Shown: positions 9,810 through 18,915 of the stretch, piece after piece
How positions within the stretch are numbered: the stretch's first letter is position 1
How the letters are laid out: every line of letters begins with the position of its first letter
Notes under the pieces: generated by a model
What the model was told of the DNA's origin: nothing
Database searches by the model: none
The model's input: the letters and a program-made list of their open reading frames with translations, nothing else
NCBI GenBank assembly: GCA_965208745.1
Contig: CBDBPN010000004.1
Coordinates: 496,001 to 560,000 of the forward strand
Source of the DNA: VXNE01 sp965208745
Lineage (GTDB): Bacteria > Pseudomonadota > Gammaproteobacteria > Pseudomonadales > Azotimanducaceae
Direction of reading: 5' to 3'
DNA length: 64,000 nt
Made by a program: the position numbers and the translations under genes

Positions 9810-11429
9810 GTGCTAGCAGAGAAGTCCCCGCGTACCCCACCCGAGACTCCGCTGAGCGAACTCGTCCGCCGGGCCGGGAACGACCCGCACGCCGTCCACG
9901 TCGAGGACGTCGACGGCAGGTCGCTCTCTTATGCCGAGACGGTCACCGAGGCCCGGCGCTGGGCCACCGCCTACCGAAGCATCGGCGTCGAGCCGGGCGA
10001 GATCGTCGTCACGATGCAGAACAACACCATCGACTCCATGCTCGGGTGGTACGGGCTCGGCTGGCTGGCCGCCACCGAGGCGCCGGTCAACGTCGACTAT
10101 CGCGCCGATCTCCTCGTGCATGCGCTCAATCTCACGCGCGCCCGCACGATGGCGTGCCTCGGGCAATTCGCGCCCCGGCTGCTTCAGGTGGCGGACCGGC
10201 TCGAACACCTCCGCCAGGTCGTCGTGCTGGACGACGAGGAGGTGCCCGAGCTCCCGTGGCGATCCTGGACCGCTTCTGAACTGTTGGCCGGGGCGGAACC
10301 GGCCGACGATCTCGAACTGCCCGCACCGTGGCAGATCGGCGCGATCCTGTTCACGTCGGGCACGACCGGGCCGTCCAAGGCCGTGCGCCTGCCGTGGGCG
10401 CAGATCGTCGCGATGGCCCAGGGGGCGTTCCTCATCGAGGACCTCAACGCCGACGAAGTGATCTACAACCCCGGGCCGACCTATCACGTCGGCTCCAAGT
10501 GCTTTCCCACGCTCGCATCGCTGCTCGGCGCCCGCCACGTGATGCGGCCCTGGATTTCCGAGAGCCGGATCGCGGAGGACTACCTGAGGCACGGCGTGAC
10601 GACCGGGACCGCGCCGAGGGAGTGGGTGCTCGAGCCCGACGCGCCGGACGCGGTCGCGAGCGCCCTGCGCAACGTGCTGGCGCCCACGATGCATGCGAGT
10701 TTCATTCCGCCCCGCGAGCGGCGTGGCTGGCGCACCTACAGCACGTTCAACATGACCGAGTTGTCCTGCCCCGTCGGCTATCCCACGTGGAACGCGGACC
10801 GGTTCGACGACCGGGGGCGCGCGAGCCAGGGCACGGTCCGCCCCGGGTACGAAGTCCGCATCGTGGACGAACACGACCAGCCCCTGCCCCCGGGGGAGGT
10901 CGGCGAAATCGTCTTCCGCTCCGAAATCCCGTGGGTGCTGAACGCCGGCTACCTGAACATGCCCGAGCCGACCGCCGCCGCCTGGCAGGGAGGGTGGTTC
11001 CACACCGGCGATGCCGGCTACCTCGACGACGAGGGCTGGTTCTACTTCATCGACCGGCTGAAGGACTGCATCCGCCGGCGCGGCGAGAACATCTCGAGCT
11101 TCGATGTCGAGATGTCCGTGATGGCCCATCCCGAGGTTGCCCTGGCCGCGGCGATCGCCGTGAAGGAGAACGACCGCCCGGGCGCCAACGAGGAGGTCAA
11201 GGTGTGCTGCGTGCGCACCGGGGATTCCACGCTCGACGGCGAAGGCCTCGTGCGCTGGCTGATCGGCAAGATGCCCCGCTTCATGGTCCCGCGGTACGTC
11301 GAGTTCTTCGACGAGCTCCCGCTCACGCCCACGCGGAAAGTGCGCAAGGTAGAGCTGCGCAAGGCCCCCTTGACCGAGCACACTTTCGACCGCGAAGCGG
11401 CGGGCATCGAGATTCCGAGGGACGGATGA
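9810..11429 (+). CDS. AMP-binding acyl-CoA ligase (CaiC-like)
   Basis: A 539-residue adenylate-forming enzyme that makes an acyl-CoA from a carboxylate, ATP and CoA. The phosphate-binding loop is FTSGTTGPSKA at about residues 181-191. A second core motif NMTELSCPVGYP and the hinge WFYFIDRLKDCIRRRGENIS are present, as is a C-terminal catalytic region with TPTRKVRKVELRK. The GTG start follows a good ribosome site (AAGGAG). The profile resembles crotonobetaine/carnitine-CoA ligases. It is translationally coupled to the hydrolase downstream (ATGA overlap). Confidence 0.92.
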   Translation: MLAEKSPRTPPETPLSELVRRAGNDPHAVHVEDVDGRSLSYAETVTEARRWATAYRSIGVEPGEIVVTMQNNTIDSMLGWYGLGWLAATEAPVNVDYRADLLVHALNLTRARTMACLGQFAPRLLQVADRLEHLRQVVVLDDEEVPELPWRSWTASELLAGAEPADDLELPAPWQIGAILFTSGTTGPSKAVRLPWAQIVAMAQGAFLIEDLNADEVIYNPGPTYHVGSKCFPTLASLLGARHVMRPWISESRIAEDYLRHGVTTGTAPREWVLEPDAPDAVASALRNVLAPTMHASFIPPRERRGWRTYSTFNMTELSCPVGYPTWNADRFDDRGRASQGTVRPGYEVRIVDEHDQPLPPGEVGEIVFRSEIPWVLNAGYLNMPEPTAAAWQGGWFHTGDAGYLDDEGWFYFIDRLKDCIRRRGENISSFDVEMSVMAHPEVALAAAIAVKENDRPGANEEVKVCCVRTGDSTLDGEGLVRWLIGKMPRFMVPRYVEFFDELPLTPTRKVRKVELRKAPLTEHTFDREAAGIEIPRDG

Positions 11430-12355
11430 CATTGCCCGGACCCGCCGGCAGTGACACCGCGACGCACCGACTCCCCGACGGCCGGACCCTCGCGTTCCGC
11501 GAGTTCGGCGACCCCGACGGCGACCCGGTCTTTCACGCACACGGCGTGCCGAGTTCCAGGCTCGAGGGGGCGCTCCTCCACGATGCGGCGACGAGGCACG
11601 GTTTCCGCGTCATCTCCACCGACCGCCCCGGCATTGGCCGTTCCACCCACCTTCGCGGCCGGAAGCTCCTCGACTACCCGAAGGACATCTCCTCCCTCGC
11701 CAATGCCCTCGGCCTCGCACGGTTCGGTGTGATGGGCGCCTCCGGCGGCGGCGCCCACACCGCAGTCTGCGCCTACGCGATCCCCGAACGCCTCACGATC
11801 AACCTGACCGTGTGCCCGTTCGCCAACTTCGCCGAGTTCCCCGCGCCTGAAGCGCTGCTGTCGGGCGCGGAAGCGGTCACGTGGAGGCTGGCCCGGATCT
11901 CGCCCGCCCTGGTCTTCGCGATGTGCGGCGCGATGGCGCTGGCAGTCCGCGGTCTCGGAAGACGTTACGAGGAGTGGGCGGCCACGGCAGCCAGCAAAGG
12001 GGAAGGCCCGGATGGCGACGTGGCGCGCGCGAACCCGGAGAAGATGGCGATGATGGGGCGCGTCACGGCGGAGGCCTTTGCGCAGGGAGGCCGCGGGGTC
12101 GCGGTGGACACCCTGATCCAGTACTCGGACTGGGGGTTCCGACTCGCCGATCTGCGGGGCAGGCTCCACCTCTTCCACGGCACGGAGGATGAACTCGTGC
12201 CCTTCGAGTTTGGCCGTTACATCGCCGATCATGCCCCCAACTGCGAGTTTCACGCCCTCGAGGGGTGGGGCCATTTCATCACCCTGAAGTCCCCTGACCT
12301 CATTTTCGAGACGGCGCGCCGGGAGCTGGACGGACAGCGGCAGGGCAGCGGGTGA
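11426..12355 (+). CDS. Alpha/beta hydrolase
   Basis: A 309-residue alpha/beta hydrolase with HAHGVPSSRLEG (oxyanion region), STDRPGIGRS, a nucleophile elbow reading GASGGG (Ser nucleophile in VMGASGGGAHTA) and catalytic Asp/His near GTEDELVPFE and LEGWGHF. The start overlaps the stop of the CoA ligase gene. The pair suggests activation followed by hydrolytic processing of an acid or ester, but the substrate is unknown. Confidence 0.9.
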   Translation: MTLPGPAGSDTATHRLPDGRTLAFREFGDPDGDPVFHAHGVPSSRLEGALLHDAATRHGFRVISTDRPGIGRSTHLRGRKLLDYPKDISSLANALGLARFGVMGASGGGAHTAVCAYAIPERLTINLTVCPFANFAEFPAPEALLSGAEAVTWRLARISPALVFAMCGAMALAVRGLGRRYEEWAATAASKGEGPDGDVARANPEKMAMMGRVTAEAFAQGGRGVAVDTLIQYSDWGFRLADLRGRLHLFHGTEDELVPFEFGRYIADHAPNCEFHALEGWGHFITLKSPDLIFETARRELDGQRQGSG

Positions 12356-12387
12356 TCCACCCCTCCGCGCGACGCTATCATTCCCCG

Positions 12388-12951
12388 ATGCCCGCACCGA
12401 TGAGACTCCTCGCCCGCGCCGCCCTCGCCCTGGTACTGGCCGCTCCGGCAACGGCCTCCGAATACGTCGATGGCTGGGGACCGCCGGTCGGCACGACGAT
12501 CCCGGAGGCCAGCTTCGACGACCAGGCCGGCCAGCCGCGGACCTTCACCGGCCTGATGGGGTCCCGCGGTCTCCTCCTCTTCTTCAACCGCTCCGCGGAC
12601 TGGTGACCCGTTTGCAAGCGTCAGCTCGTGGAGCTGAACGAGCACCACGAACGGTTCGCGCAGGCCGGCGTGGCTGTCGCGGCCATGACGTTCGAAGGCG
12701 TGGACGTGCTCGCGGAGTTCACCTCCGACCAGGGCATCGAGTTTCCGTTGCTGTCCGACCCGTCCGGCACGTACATGTACGACCTCGGCATCCGCAACGA
12801 GGAGTTCGGCCCGGACCATCCGACGTTCGGGATCGCGCACCCTGGCGTGATGTGGATCGACGCGTCGCGCACGATCCGTTACAAGGCCGCGTTGCCACCC
12901 GGCGGCGGCCGGGCCGGGATTGGGGAACTGCTCGAGGCCGTCGCTCCGTAA
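12388..12951 (+). CDS. Peroxiredoxin/AhpC-TSA-like selenoprotein (in-frame UGA = Sec73)
   Basis: Two open segments in the same frame are separated by a single TGA at 12604-12606. The first ends LLLFFNRSADW and the second continues PVCKRQLVELNEHHERF. Reading TGA as selenocysteine gives Sec-Pro-Val-Cys (U73-x-x-C76) at the place where homologous thioredoxin-fold AhpC/TSA proteins have Cys-x-x-Cys. The 187-residue product has a signal peptide (MRLLARAALALVLAAPATAS), so it acts outside the cytoplasm, probably as a thiol peroxidase or oxidoreductase. The sequence after UGA has full family character (VAVAAMTFEGVDVLAEF; HPGVMWIDASRTIRYK). A hairpin follows UGA at the right distance (see 12622). It is convergent with the BepA-type gene. 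Confidence 0.88.
12622..12636 (+). promoter_or_regulatory. Putative bacterial SECIS hairpin (peroxiredoxin-like selenoprotein)
   Basis: A perfect 6-bp stem CAGCTC/GAGCTG closes a GTG loop. The loop begins 21 nt after the UGA codon, and its first base is G. Bacterial SECIS elements lie in the coding sequence just after UGA, with the apical loop roughly 16-37 nt away and a G in the first two loop positions. The position and the loop G are seen; SelB binding is inferred. Confidence 0.65.
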
Positions 12952-12954
12952 CGC

Positions 12955-14394
12955 TCAGCTCTTCAGCGACTCCAGCTCCGTCCTGAGATCCAGGATGCGC
13001 TGCGTCAGCCCGGCCATGGACCGGACGTTGTCCGGCTCGATGAGGCCGCGGGCGTACTCCAGGTGCTGGATCGCCTTGCGGTAGTCGCCGAAGAGCGCGA
13101 AGAACTCGGCCCGTGCGCGGTGCACCTGCACGATGTCGCCCGCGAGCCCCGCGACCTCCGCCAGGTCGTGCCACACCTCGATGTCGTTGGCGTGCACCCG
13201 GCTCTGGCGCTCGAGCACTTCCTGCGCGGCGGCGTGCCGCTCCTGACCCGAGAGCGCCTTCGCATAGAGCATGGCGAACGGCTGGTTGTCGGGGTTGATG
13301 ACGAGTTGGTGCGACAGGTGCCCCACCGCCTCGTCGTACCGGCCCGCCTCGATCAGCGCGTCCGCGTAGGAGGCCGACAGGAGGATGCTGCCCGGGTCCG
13401 CGTCGAACAGGTCGGCCATCCCGATCACGGCCTCCACGTGTTCTCCGACGCCGGACCGGGCGAGCGCCAGCCGGTACGCGCGCGCGTCCGGCGTCCCCTC
13501 GGTGTCGCGCGCCTCGGCCAGGGCCCGGCTGGGGGTCTCGGCGAAATGGACGAGCGCCCGCATCCGCATCAACTGGTAGTCGCGCGAGCCCTCGGCCTGC
13601 ACCAGCGGGTAGCGCGCGGCCTGGTTGCGCGCGTCGGCGATGCGCGACTCGGTGATCGGGTGGGTCAGAAGGAACTCCGGCGGTCGCTCGGTGAACCGGA
13701 AGGCACGCTGCATGCGCTGGAACATCCGCGTCATGCCGTGCGGGTCGAGCCCCGCGCGCACCATCGTGTTGAGCCCGATGCGGTCGGCCTCCTGTTCGCG
13801 GCCGCGGCTGTACCGGAGCTGGTTGTCCATCGCGGCGGCCTGGGTGCCGGCCATGGCCGCCATGCCTGCATCTCCCCCAGCCGTCATCGCCAGGATGGCC
13901 GCGGCGATGAAGCCGACCAGCATCGGCATGGCGCCGCGCTGCTGCGCCTCGATGCCGCGCGCGAAATGGCGCTGGCTTAAGTGCGCGATTTCGTGGGCGA
14001 CCACGGAACCGTACTCGTGGACGTCCAGCGCGTGCACCATCAGCCCCAGGTTGATCCCGACGACGCCGCCCGGCGCCGCGAAGGCGTTGATCTCCGGGCT
14101 GTCGATCAGCACCGTGGAGAGGACGGCCTCGCGGAGTTCCGAGTACTGCGCGAGCTGCATGAGTTGCGTGGACACGTAGTACTTGAGGATCTCGTCGCGC
14201 ACCGTCGGCAAGCTCGACCGGACCTGCTTCAGGAACATCTCGCCGATGCGGCGCTCCATCTCCGGCGACACGATGGCGGAGGAGGCGTCGCCGAGTTCCG
14301 GCAGCGCCTCCGACTCCGCACCGCGCGCCCCCGCCGACACGGCGAGGACCAGCAGGAACGCGACCAGCCGTAGCATCCACATGGGCCGCATCAT
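12955..14394 (-). CDS. bepA: M48 family periplasmic metalloprotease with TPR repeats (BepA-like)
   Basis: A 479-residue exported zinc protease with a signal peptide (MLRLVAFLLVLAVSAGARGAE). The catalytic motif is HEIAH (residues 134-138), with the third zinc ligand in the segment YSRGREQEADRIGL. The C-terminal half is helical TPR-type (for example ARAEFFALFGDYRKAIQHLE). BepA monitors outer-membrane protein assembly and degrades stalled LptD/BamA substrates. Its position next to tusA and perM matches the arrangement common in gammaproteobacteria. The start is the first of two ATGs (MMRPMW). Confidence 0.92.
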   Translation of the reverse strand: MMRPMWMLRLVAFLLVLAVSAGARGAESEALPELGDASSAIVSPEMERRIGEMFLKQVRSSLPTVRDEILKYYVSTQLMQLAQYSELREAVLSTVLIDSPEINAFAAPGGVVGINLGLMVHALDVHEYGSVVAHEIAHLSQRHFARGIEAQQRGAMPMLVGFIAAAILAMTAGGDAGMAAMAGTQAAAMDNQLRYSRGREQEADRIGLNTMVRAGLDPHGMTRMFQRMQRAFRFTERPPEFLLTHPITESRIADARNQAARYPLVQAEGSRDYQLMRMRALVHFAETPSRALAEARDTEGTPDARAYRLALARSGVGEHVEAVIGMADLFDADPGSILLSASYADALIEAGRYDEAVGHLSHQLVINPDNQPFAMLYAKALSGQERHAAAQEVLERQSRVHANDIEVWHDLAEVAGLAGDIVQVHRARAEFFALFGDYRKAIQHLEYARGLIEPDNVRSMAGLTQRILDLRTELESLKS

Positions 14395-14409
14395 AAGCCA
14401 CCCGGCGTG

Positions 14410-14460
14410 GCTGCGCCCTTCTGGGGCGCCCGTTGGCGCGCCCGTTGGGGCGCCAAGGGG
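14410..14460 (+). repeat. Short GC-rich tandem repeat upstream of tusA
   Basis: Imperfect 12-base units of the form GGCGCCCGTTGG occur about three times in a row between the divergent bepA and tusA genes. The units are partly self-complementary (GGCGCC). It could be a slipped-strand simple repeat or a regulatory hairpin cluster. No protein is encoded here. Confidence 0.5.
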
Positions 14461-14490
14461 CGGGCGAGAATCGGTGCTATTCTGCCGGCC

Positions 14491-14730
14491 ATGCCCGATT
14501 CGACCGAAACCGTCGTCGACGCGAGCGGCCTGAACTGTCCCATGCCGCTCTTGAAGGCGAAGAAGGCGCTCAACGAGATGTCCGCCGGCGCGCTCCTGCG
14601 CGTCCTCGCCACGGACCCCGGTTCCGTCCGGGACTTCGACGTGTTCTCGCGCCAGAGCGGCCACCCCCTGCTGGAGTCCGGCGAACGCGACGGCACGTAC
14701 TTCTACGTGCTGCGCAAGAAAGACGACTAG
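14491..14730 (+). CDS. tusA: Sulfur carrier protein TusA
   Basis: A 79-residue TusA/YedF/SirA-family protein. The persulfide-carrying cysteine is Cys16 in the signature GLNCPMPLLKAKKAL. TusA accepts sulfane sulfur from a cysteine desulfurase and passes it to tRNA 2-thiolation and other sulfur routes. Its length is full for the family. It lies next to perM as in many gammaproteobacteria. Confidence 0.95.
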   Translation: MPDSTETVVDASGLNCPMPLLKAKKALNEMSAGALLRVLATDPGSVRDFDVFSRQSGHPLLESGERDGTYFYVLRKKDD

Positions 14731-14864
14731 GAGCTTGCGCTGTGGAACGGAACGACAGTGACGTGCCGCGGCGCAAGCCCCTGGAGAGGTGGGGGCTGGG
14801 GCCAGACGCCGAGCCCACGCGAACCGCGTTCGCGTTGCGAGGCGTTAGGCGGCGCTAGAAGCCG

Positions 14865-15941
14865 ATGCGCTTCCTCGAGGTCATCGGCGGCTGGATCAAC
14901 CGCTACTTCTCCAACGAGGAGGCGATCTACCTCGTCGTCCTGCTGGCCGTCGTCCTGGTCGTGCTGCTGACCCTCGGGGGCATCCTCGCCCCGGTGCTCG
15001 CCGGACTCGTGATCGCGTTCCTGCTACAGACGTTCGTGGACCGCCTGACCCGCTGGCGCGTGCCCCGACTTGTCGCGGTGTGGACCGTGTTCCTGCTCTT
15101 CGGCGGCGGCGCGGTGACCATCGTGGTGCTCGTGGCGCCGCTGATCTGGCAACAGCTCTACGAGTCCGTGAACGCGATGCCGGCGGTGATCGACCGACTG
15201 GGCGGGGTGCTCGCCGATGTCTCCGACCGCTACCCGGGTTTCTTCTCGCCCACCGCCATCGACGGCTGGGTCGCGACGCTGAACGCGCAACTCACCGAAC
15301 TCGGCGCCTCCGCCCTGCAGGGTCTGGTGACGCAGGTGCCCAACGTCTTCGCCTCCGTCCTCTACCTCATCCTCCTGCCGATCACCGTGTTCTTCTTCCT
15401 GAAGGACCGGGACCGCCTGATGGCGCGCGTGCTCTCCGCGCTGCCCGCCCAGCGCCCGCTTCTCGACCGGGTCGGCCGGGAGATGAACGTCCAGATCGCC
15501 AACTACATCCGGGGCAAGTTCGTCGAGATCGTGATCGTGGGCCTCGTGAGCTACGTCGTCTTCGCCCTGCTCGGCCTCAACTACGCCGCCCTGCTCGGAC
15601 TCTTGGTGGGGCTGTCCGTGCTCGTGCCATTCATCGGCGCCGCGGTGGTGACGGTGCCCGTGGCGGCCGTCGCTTTCCTCCAGTGGGGCTGGTCCTGGGA
15701 CTTCGCCTGGCTCATGGCCGCCTACGGCATCGTGCAGGTGCTCGACGGGAACGTCCTGGTCCCGATCCTCTTCTCCGAGGCGAACGACCTCCACCCCATC
15801 GTCATCATCGTGGCCGTGCTCGCGTTCGGCGGACTGTGGGGGTTCTGGGGGGTGTTCTTCGCCATTCCGCTCGCGACGCTGGTGAAGGCGATCCTGAACG
15901 CCTGGCCGCGCCAGACGGCGGGCGACCCGCCGGTCCCGTAA
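14865..15941 (+). CDS. perM: AI-2E family transporter (PerM-like permease)
   Basis: A 358-residue polytopic membrane protein. Hydrophobic segments are AIYLVVLLAVVLVVLLTLGG, APVLAGLVIAFLLQTF, LVAVWTVFLLFGGGAVTIVV, SVLYLILLPITVFFFLKD and several in the C-terminal half, ending with the family signature segment WGFWGVFFAIPLATLVKAIL. The family includes TqsA-type transporters and PerM of unknown substrate. The 134 bases before it contain no recognisable gene; inverted GCTTGCGC/GCGCAAGC arms are present there. Confidence 0.92.
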   Translation: MRFLEVIGGWINRYFSNEEAIYLVVLLAVVLVVLLTLGGILAPVLAGLVIAFLLQTFVDRLTRWRVPRLVAVWTVFLLFGGGAVTIVVLVAPLIWQQLYESVNAMPAVIDRLGGVLADVSDRYPGFFSPTAIDGWVATLNAQLTELGASALQGLVTQVPNVFASVLYLILLPITVFFFLKDRDRLMARVLSALPAQRPLLDRVGREMNVQIANYIRGKFVEIVIVGLVSYVVFALLGLNYAALLGLLVGLSVLVPFIGAAVVTVPVAAVAFLQWGWSWDFAWLMAAYGIVQVLDGNVLVPILFSEANDLHPIVIIVAVLAFGGLWGFWGVFFAIPLATLVKAILNAWPRQTAGDPPVP

Positions 15942-16044
15942 GGGCCGATTCCCGCTCGCGATCTGGGCGCCGTCCCGCTTACCGCGCCTTGTGAGTCGCA
16001 CCACCCGCCTTTACCATTAGCCGCAACTTCGCTCGGACTACGGC

Positions 16045-16923
16045 ATGCTGCGCGGAAGCATCGTGGCGTTGATCACGCCCATGAAGGCCAACGGCGCCGT
16101 GGACTGGGCGGCCTTCGACGGTCTCGTCGATTGGCACATCGAATCGGGGACGCAGGGCATCGTGCCCGTCGGAACCACGGGCGAGTCCGCCACGCTCGAC
16201 CACGACGAGCACAAGCGCGTCGTCGAGGCGACTATCGAACGGGTCGACGGGCGCATCCCGGTGATCGCCGGCACCGGCTCCAACTCCACCGCCGAGGCGA
16301 TCGAGTTCACCGCCGCGGCCGCCGCCGCGGGCGCCGATGCCTGCCTCCTCGTAACCCCGTACTACAACAAGCCCACGCCCGAAGGCCTGTTCCAGCACTA
16401 CCGCGCCGTCGCCGAGGCGGTGAACGTACCCCTCGTGCTCTACAACGTGCCGCCCCGGACCGCCTGCGACATGAAGCCCGACACGGTCGCCCGCATCGCG
16501 GCGCTGCCGACCGTCGCGGGGATCAAGGAAGCCTGCGGAGACGCGGAGCGCGTCGGGGAGATCCGCGACGCGGTCCGCGACGACACGTTCGTCATGCTCT
16601 CCGGCGAGGACGCGCAGACCCTGCGCATGATGGAGCTCGGCGCCGCGGGGACCATCTCCGTCACCGCGAACGTCCTGCCACGGGAAATGGCGGCCTTCTG
16701 CACGGCCTTCCTCGACGGAGACAGCGAAGGGGCACGGGAACTGGACGCACGCCTGCAACCCGTGCACGACATCCTGTTCGTGGAGACCAGCCCCGCACCG
16801 ACCAAGTGGGCCCTGCACCTGATGGGCAGGGTCGACACGGGGATCCGCCTGCCGCTCGTCCGGCTTTCCGAAGGTCATGTCGACGAGTTGCGCCGGCGAC
16901 TCGCCCCGTTCGACGTGCTGTGA
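16045..16923 (+). CDS. dapA: 4-hydroxy-tetrahydrodipicolinate synthase DapA
   Basis: Condenses pyruvate with aspartate-semialdehyde in the diaminopimelate/lysine pathway. The 292-residue enzyme has GTTGES (residues 43-48), Tyr133 in VLYNVPPRT, and the Schiff-base Lys161 in AGIKEACGD, at exactly the positions known in the family. It overlaps the BamC frame by GTGA at its stop and is followed by that lipoprotein gene, the arrangement seen in Pseudomonas-like bacteria (dapA-bamC). Confidence 0.97.
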   Translation: MLRGSIVALITPMKANGAVDWAAFDGLVDWHIESGTQGIVPVGTTGESATLDHDEHKRVVEATIERVDGRIPVIAGTGSNSTAEAIEFTAAAAAAGADACLLVTPYYNKPTPEGLFQHYRAVAEAVNVPLVLYNVPPRTACDMKPDTVARIAALPTVAGIKEACGDAERVGEIRDAVRDDTFVMLSGEDAQTLRMMELGAAGTISVTANVLPREMAAFCTAFLDGDSEGARELDARLQPVHDILFVETSPAPTKWALHLMGRVDTGIRLPLVRLSEGHVDELRRRLAPFDVL

Positions 16924-16970
16924 ACGCCGACCCGACCCAAGCTTCCATCGCCGCCCCGAACCTCGCACGC

Positions 16971-18092
16971 ATGCCGATGCCCCGTCCGTTGACCGCGCCC
17001 CTGCCGAAGGCACTGGCGGGCAGCCTCCTTTGCGCGCTGGCCGGCTGCGCCTGGATCAACGACGACCGGGGCTTCATCCGCAACACCTCCGACGACTACC
17101 TCGACGCCCGGGAGCGCCGGCCGCTCGTCATTCCGCAAGACATGGAGACGTCGCCCATCCGCGACACCTACGACATCCCGGCGATCGCGCCGAAGCCCCT
17201 TGCCCGACACTTCCCGAAACGCGCGCCGCGCCCCGACGCCATATTCGCCGACACGAGCGACGACGCCGTCAAGATCCAGCGCCTCGCCGGCCGGAGCTGG
17301 CTGGTGGTGGGAGACCCGCCCGCCACGGCGTGGCCGGTCGTGAAGCAGTTCTTCGGGGACAACGGCGTGGCCGTGGCCGCGGAGTCGCCCACGGGGGGAC
17401 GCGTCGACGGGGACTGGCTCACGGTCGGCGACGAGGACTACCGGGACGTCGTCCGGGATGTCCTTAAGGACGTGCGGAACGACGCCGGCGTGTCCTCCGG
17501 CAAGGACCGGGTGCGCTTCCTGATCGAACACGGCATTCGCCCGGGTTCCTCGGAGATCCACATCCGCCATGAGAACGACGCCCTGGCGACGCCGACCGAA
17601 GCCTGGCCGGCGGTTTCCGCGCTTCCCGACGTAGAGGAGCAGCTCCTGCACGAGTTTGGCGGGTACTACGGCGCGGACGTCACCACCCAGTCGATCTCGA
17701 TGATCGCGCTGGACATCGCGTCCCGTGAAAAGGCCGTCGTGGAGCGCGACGACGAGGGCTACCCGCTGCTGCGGCTCAACGTCGACTTCGAGCGGGCGTG
17801 GGCCGTGGTCGGCCAGGCGCTGCAGCGCGCCCCGGTTTCCGTGAAGGACCTCGAACGGTCCACCGGGTCCTTCGAGGTCGAGATCGACCCGAGAGAACTC
17901 GGCGGCGACCGTCCCGGGTTCTTCTCGCGCTTCATCCCCGGCCGCGGCGGCGGTCGCGTGCAAGCATTCGACGTCAGGATCGTCTCCGCCGGCGACTCCC
18001 AGGTCGTACAGGTGTTCGAGCCGGGCGGCGACCCCGCGCCCCAGGACTTGAGCCAGCAGCTCCTGGTCATGCTGCGTGAATTCGCCGCCTGA
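16971..18092 (+). CDS. bamC: Outer-membrane assembly lipoprotein, BamC-type
   Basis: A predicted BAM-complex accessory lipoprotein. A signal peptide ends in the lipobox L-A-G-C (SLLCALAGCAWINDDRG), so it is anchored by the lipidated Cys. The N-terminal unstructured segment after the Cys (ERRPLVIPQDMETSPIRDTYDIP) matches BamC, where it contacts BamD, and two helix-grip-like domains follow. The open frame also has a GTG at 16920 overlapping the dapA stop; I chose ATG 16971 because it gives a compact signal peptide. It overlaps the next gene by 17 bases. Confidence 0.85.
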   Translation: MPMPRPLTAPLPKALAGSLLCALAGCAWINDDRGFIRNTSDDYLDARERRPLVIPQDMETSPIRDTYDIPAIAPKPLARHFPKRAPRPDAIFADTSDDAVKIQRLAGRSWLVVGDPPATAWPVVKQFFGDNGVAVAAESPTGGRVDGDWLTVGDEDYRDVVRDVLKDVRNDAGVSSGKDRVRFLIEHGIRPGSSEIHIRHENDALATPTEAWPAVSALPDVEEQLLHEFGGYYGADVTTQSISMIALDIASREKAVVERDDEGYPLLRLNVDFERAWAVVGQALQRAPVSVKDLERSTGSFEVEIDPRELGGDRPGFFSRFIPGRGGGRVQAFDVRIVSAGDSQVVQVFEPGGDPAPQDLSQQLLVMLREFAA

Positions 18093-18894
18093 GGCGGGCA
18101 GCCCCGTTTCCCGGGCCCACCCGCCGAACGGCAGCGTGCGCCTCGGCTCCATCGGCTCCGGCAGTTCCGGCAACGGCACCCTCGTCGCCTGCGGCGAGAC
18201 CTGTCTCCTGGTCGACTGCGGCTTTCCCCTCAAGGAGACGTGGGCACGCCTCGCCCGCCACGGCATCGAGCCCGAGCGCCTCGCCGCCATCCTCGTCACC
18301 CACGAGCACTCCGACCACGCCTCGGGCGTGGTCCCACTGGCCCACCGCTTCCGCATTCCCGTGCATCTCTCGCACGGCACGCGGAAGCGCCTCCCCGAAC
18401 TCGACCCCGACCTCGCCCACCCATTCAACAGCGACGCCAACTTCGTGATCGACGGCGTGACGATCCAGTCCGTCACCGTGCCCCACGACGCGCGCGAGCC
18501 AACGCAGTTCGTCTTCAGCCGCAACGGCGTGCGCCTCGGCGTCCTCACGGACGTCGGCCACGTCTCGCGCCACGTCGCCGCGAGCTTCCAGGGCTGCACG
18601 GCGCTCTTCATGGAGAGCAACCACGACCTCGGCATGCTCATGCGCGGCGACTACCCGCCCCGCCTCAAGCGCCGCATCGCCGGCGACCTCGGCCACCTCT
18701 CGAACGACCAGGCGGCGGACTTCCTCGCCCGCGTGCTGCACGACGGGCTGACGCATGTCGTGGTCGGCCACGTCAGCGAGCAGAACAACGCGCGGCGGCA
18801 CCTGGACGCGGTGTTCGGGCCGTTCGTGGACCGGCTGCGGGAGTTGCGGTTCGCCACGCAGGCGGAAGGCGTGGGGTGGATCGACGTGGGGTGA
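18076..18894 (+). CDS. MBL-fold metal-dependent hydrolase (YycJ/PhnP-like)
   Basis: A 272-residue metallo-beta-lactamase-fold protein. Zinc motif THEHSDH at residues 75-81, later GVLTDVGHVSRH, LFMESNHD, and a C-terminal VVVGHVSEQNN. The N-terminal GSGSSGNGTLVACGETCLLVDCG is characteristic of the YycJ/WalJ-type phosphodiesterase subgroup. The GTG start is inside the end of the bamC gene. The dapA-bamC-MBL order matches known gammaproteobacterial synteny. The substrate is not established here. Confidence 0.9.
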   Translation: MNSPPEAGSPVSRAHPPNGSVRLGSIGSGSSGNGTLVACGETCLLVDCGFPLKETWARLARHGIEPERLAAILVTHEHSDHASGVVPLAHRFRIPVHLSHGTRKRLPELDPDLAHPFNSDANFVIDGVTIQSVTVPHDAREPTQFVFSRNGVRLGVLTDVGHVSRHVAASFQGCTALFMESNHDLGMLMRGDYPPRLKRRIAGDLGHLSNDQAADFLARVLHDGLTHVVVGHVSEQNNARRHLDAVFGPFVDRLRELRFATQAEGVGWIDVG

Positions 18895-18915
18895 CGGCGG
18901 CGCACGCCCAGAGGG

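Noticed and set aside
12388..12606. A truncated, nonsense-mutated peroxiredoxin pseudogene
   Set aside because: The frame and family sequence continue undamaged after TGA, the codon replaces the active-site Cys, and a SECIS-like hairpin follows.
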